DNA of 64,000 nucleotides from Adineta vaga (Eukaryota; Rotifera), in NCBI GenBank assembly GCA_021613535.1, contig CP075495.1, forward strand, positions 11,222,001-11,286,000, given 5' to 3'. Positions 60,513-64,000 of the stretch are shown here, piece after piece. The stretch's first letter is position 1; every line of letters starts with the position of its first letter. The translations under genes and the position numbers were made by a program. Under the pieces are notes generated by a model. The model was not told the origin of the DNA. It worked only from the letters and a program-made list of their open reading frames with translations, and made no database searches.

Positions 60513-62323
60513 CTATCGATTGACCATACTTTTCTTTTCATCGCTGATGGTTTTATGTACCGATTCATAAGATAATGCATCATGTCGACTCATTCGACGA
60601 CTACGTTCGTTAGATGCTACTGGAACATCCAATGAAACTTCGCTTCGACTTAAACGAGGTTTTGCTTCAGAATAAACAAAAATATATTAAAATTCAAATC
60701 AGATTAAAAGATTTACTCATAGTAATATCGGTGATTAAATTCAAACGATTATCTAAAAATGAATAGTCCTGTTATCATTATAGAAATGTATTAGGTATGT
60801 ATAGATTTACTTAAATCTTTGAGACTTTCTGTTGATGATGAAAAAGCATTTCGTTCAATTAATTCTAATTGAAAATAAAGAGAAATTTTCATAAAAAAAT
60901 TGCGAGAAAAACAGAAGATACAAACGTTTCATCAAACTATTCATTGATTTGCAAAATCGAACTTCAGCAGTAACACGAAAATGTGTTGTCGTTATAGATG
61001 TTTGTACAAGACAATAACGCATACATAAACAAAATGTATCACTGAATTTAACACCTTCATTGCATACTTCAGTTTCAAGGACGTAATGAGAACCAGAAAC
61101 TTCATAAATTAATGTCTAAAATGGGAGGAAAGAATATTTTAGTTTTTCTTTTAGTCTATAAGTTAAATTTGTTTCTATTATTTATGATACTCATTCTTCA
61201 ACATTTTCAAAATAATTTATCGTCTAAAGATAACAACCTTTTCATAGATGCAATGTTTGAAAGACTTTTATATGTTTTCTTTAATGTCAGTAAAAAGATA
61301 ATCATGATCTTGATACATTTTTTACAATGAAAAAACGATCTTTTAAGTCAAAATACATCTATGATTTATTGTACAATCTATTTTTGATACAGAAGTTATA
61401 GTTATAATCTTTCAGTTCATTTCATCAGATCTATCTAATCAATTTGTTTATAATTCTATTGCTAGAATATTAGTATTATAATGCATCACCTGGAAAGAAC
61501 AGTACGACCTCTGTACAATAAGTATTTACAAGTACGTCATACGATTTTAAGACAAAACAACAATCTCCTTCATACGGCATCAAAGTACGCACTATTCATT
61601 TTAAAGAACACAACAAATCATTTCTATAACAGATCAAACATCAAGTGTTCTATTTGTAGAAAAATGACGATTGAATTCACCTTAGTTTGTCTATTATATG
61701 TTGATTTTAAAAATTATCTTACCTGTTTTTCACGTGTTGTAATAATACCTTTTCCTGCTAATGATGAATTGTAAGGTAATTTAAAGTTCAATATTCTTTC
61801 ACGACATTTTGTTTCTTCATTAACATTCCAATCAGTTGCACTGTCGTCTAAATGATTCATTGTTAATCTATCTTCGAAATAAACTCAACTTTATTCATAC
61901 CATAAATATTTTGTGCTTGTCGATGTGTTCGAACAAATTCATTTGTACCAAATATTAAATCAAATAATTTATCCACAGTTAAATTGTAGGTATGTTCAGT
62001 TAATTGTTTATCATAATGTGTTGCACATGGACATTCATTTCGAAAGATCATATGACGATCAGCTGATGAAGATCGTGTATTTAAACTATATTGACTATCA
62101 AGTTGTACGAATTGATTTTGTTTCTTTTTATCGTTTTTAGACTTATTTGATTTTCTTGAATTGTGAAGAACTTCATCCAATGGATTGCCTTCATCATCAC
62201 TAACTGTAGCTATCTAAATAATTCAAATGAAAAATAAGTTCGACAATGATTCGCTATTGAAGCGAAAGAAACAAATCTCACATTTCGTTTTGATTTTACA
62301 CGTTTCTTTATTGAAAAAGCCAT
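60513..62323 (-). CDS. VASt-domain protein (GRAMD1/Aster-like lipid-transfer domain)
   Basis: Seven exons: 62323-62282, 62213-61901, 61871-61723, 61115-60926, 60864-60811, 60752-60717, 60664-60513; 936 nt, 311 aa. N-terminus basic (MAFSIKKRVKSKRN) and polar. The VASt domain starts at YNLTVDKLFDLIFGTNEFVR and goes on with CRERILNFKLPYNSSLAGKG, ITTREKQTLIYEVSGSHYVL, ETEVCNEGVKFSDTFCLCMR and HFRVTAEVRFCKSMNSLMK. In GRAMD1/Aster proteins this domain carries sterol between membranes. Here the GRAM domain and the C-terminal TM are missing; the tail is Ser/Arg-rich (SEVSLDVPVASNERSRRMSR). The frame closes only with a 29-nt intron at 61900-61872. Intron 3 is 607 nt. Confidence 0.75.
61872..61900 (-). 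other. candidate 29-nt intron (or frameshift site)
   Basis: GTATGAATAA...TTCGAAG, 29 nt, GT-AG. If kept, the frame ends at a TAA 14 codons on; if removed, IYG|DRLTM continues into the conserved VASt sequence and the total CDS becomes a multiple of three. Confidence 0.5.
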
Positions 62324-62951
62324 GTTGTTGAAAAACAAATTCTATTTGTTTGCTAGGCTGCTTGTTATTCAACAGATATTCACATACACCAGTGCTCACT
62401 CTTTTATACGAGACTTCTTTTATTTCCCTACTCTCCGTTCTTTTTCGTCGTCAATAGTAAGAAGAGAAAAGAAGAAAAAAAGAAAGAGAGGTAGAAAATG
62501 TCGCTAAGCGTGTCATACAACGATTGTATTCGAAATATTTTATAGAATAAAATAAAAGGAAATCAATTTCTATCGAATAGAATATATAAAATAAATATGT
62601 ATCATATTGATTGTTTGATATGCGACTGTCATGGAGAAGTTTTCTGGTTATAGTTAGTTAATGAATTTATATGAATGAAGTAAAAGATTCATAGTAGATG
62701 CTCTATAGATGTTATGTAAAATTTGAAATGTTGCAAGAATAAGTATTGTCGCACTCTTTTAACTCTTAGAAAAAGAAACTCAAGGTTATATTGTTCCCGA
62801 TTTCCATATTATTTTATAGAAACAATGATAGAAAAACAGAACACACAAAGATTATTGTTATTCTTAGAGTATTTTCATTCCGTACCTTAAAAATCATACA
62901 TAAAAACATATATGAATATTCAAGTTTTTTCTCTCTCTCTCGTAAGTAATT
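62324..62951. other. intergenic, 628 nt
   Basis: Promoter side of the VASt gene and 3' side of the S13 peptidase gene; purine-rich run at about 62459-62497, CTCTCTCTC at 62931-62940. No exon supported. Confidence 0.35.
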
Positions 62952-64000
62952 CTATTTGAGTGTATTCAACAGATTCCATATTTTTTGACGCATAACACTT
63001 GTCGCACCATTATAATTATTTGTTATAATTGAAAAAACCTGGTCATTAATATACCCAGAATACGAGAGTACATTACTAATGAAACCACTTTTCATTCGAA
63101 TTCCATTTATTATTGGCAATGCACGTTCAAACGATGAAAACCATGATGCACGTTCTCGAACATTATGTAGAACACGAACGATTGCCCATGTTGTTATACG
63201 ATTTTGTGGCGATAAACCTGATCCATCTCTAGTAGCAACTGCTGTTGGTTCAATACCATGTTCACTATTACAGTATGTCGGTAGAACACGATTCATACTT
63301 GTATTCATCATATTAGCAATAGTTTTTATCAACACCTCACCATACATATTGATGCTTATTTGTTCAAACCAATAGACTATCTCACTCATCGGTGGTGATT
63401 CATATACATCGAGCATTATTCGGTTATTAGTTACGCCTTCATTAGTACGATAGCTAATTTTAATTGGCATGGATTTTGACCATTGCATACTTTGACGAAG
63501 TTCATCAGCAATGAATAATGCTGAATTCGGTACAGCACCTCCAATAGAGAAATTTTGTGGGGAATCAATACCTAAAGATCCACGTAAATAACCATGATTA
63601 CTATCAGGACCTAAATAAACATCAGCAAGATCTCCGCTACCAACAGAACCCGTGATCAGCTCATTTGTAAATGTTACTGATGGTGGTAAATTTTGATAGC
63701 CAACAAGAGTAACAGGACTTCCAACAGTTGAGCCGGGTGAAAGAAAAAGACGAAATTGATTTTCTCTCCAGTTCAGTGCACTACTGCCAGCTGCATAATA
63801 GTTTCTAAAATAAAATGCATTCTGTTAAAAACGACATAGCATTAAATTAGTTTTTTTACCCTAAGCCACCCCATGGATATCCATCCGGTACCGATTGTGT
63901 TTGGCCTGGCCACACACTTAGATCTACAATGATACCTCGACATTCTTTAATTCCTTTCCTTCTTATAGCATTTAGCCAACGTTCCATGATAATTTCACCT
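62952..64000 (-). CDS. D-Ala-D-Ala carboxypeptidase (peptidase S13, DacB/PBP4-like), 3' part
   Basis: Stop at 62952-62954; 5' end outside the window. Visible exons 64000-63860 and 63804-62952 are split by a 55-nt GT-AG intron (63859-63805) within YPWGGLG|NYYAAGSSALN. S13 features: ECRGIIVDLSVW, GYPWGGLGNYYAAGSSALNW, the SxN motif in NTSMNRV, RDGSGLSPQNRITTWAI, and KSG in GIRMKSGFISNVLSYSGYIN, matching the family's KTG. The SxxK nucleophile motif lies upstream, unseen. In bacteria DacB trims or cuts peptidoglycan peptides. An animal has no peptidoglycan, so a bacterial origin by transfer is likely; possible roles are digestion of bacterial food or defence (inference). Codon use and AT content look like the neighbours, so it has been resident for long. 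Confidence 0.9.

Noticed and set aside
61112-61774. Plus-strand frames inside the VASt gene
   Set aside because: They lie in the 607-nt intron 3 and opposite exons of the minus-strand gene, with no support of their own.
1-64000. CRISPR arrays, prokaryotic operons, rRNA genes, telomeric repeats
   Set aside because: None seen; the region is eukaryotic and no regularly spaced direct repeats or rRNA-like sequence were found by reading.

Overview
The window looks like a gene-dense piece of a bdelloid rotifer nuclear genome. Evidence read directly: strong AT richness, many GT-AG introns of roughly 50-60 nt, clearly animal genes (an aminergic GPCR, a BTB-BACK protein, POLR1B, a MAIP1-like mitochondrial protein), and, beside them, genes not expected in an animal (a plant/fungal-type plasma-membrane H+-ATPase, a bacterial-type D-Ala-D-Ala carboxypeptidase) and a cellular RNA-dependent RNA polymerase. 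That mix is what is known for bdelloids; the assignment is inference, since no species-diagnostic marker was tested.

Layout. 1-11.1 kb, all plus strand: end of a DUF2237 gene, a secreted two-repeat Cys-rich protein, two unknown genes, a TIL-type protease inhibitor, a membrane-anchored PA-domain M28 peptidase, an unknown secreted protein, and a PPTC7-like phosphatase. After a 1.9 kb gap, an FkbM-type methyltransferase (plus). 14.4-36.1 kb is almost all minus: BTBD17-like protein, P3A H+-ATPase (10 exons, start codon split by an intron), POLR1B (about 21 exons), two identical tRNA-Ser(GCU) genes 5.2 kb apart, two unknown genes (one a type I membrane protein), an acidic secreted protein, a Gly/Met-repeat protein and two small unknowns.

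37.3-47.4 kb is plus: the 15-exon RdRP (1805 aa), MAIP1-like, and an F-box protein. Then a MITE-like inverted repeat, followed on the minus strand by a histamine-H1-like GPCR with two alternative TM1-encoding 5' ends, a coiled-coil unknown, an F-box plus LamG-like protein, a 1.3 kb foldback element made of two head-to-head Tc1/mariner fragments, a VASt-domain gene that needs a 29-nt intron to close its frame, and the 3' part of a bacterial-type peptidase S13 gene that now carries a spliceosomal-type intron.

No operon-like logic is expected. The main themes are (i) small-RNA machinery (RdRP), (ii) horizontally acquired and now intron-bearing metabolic genes, (iii) short TE relics in gaps between genes. 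Exon models below were built by hand from GT/AG sites; where I give every exon, the summed length is a multiple of three.
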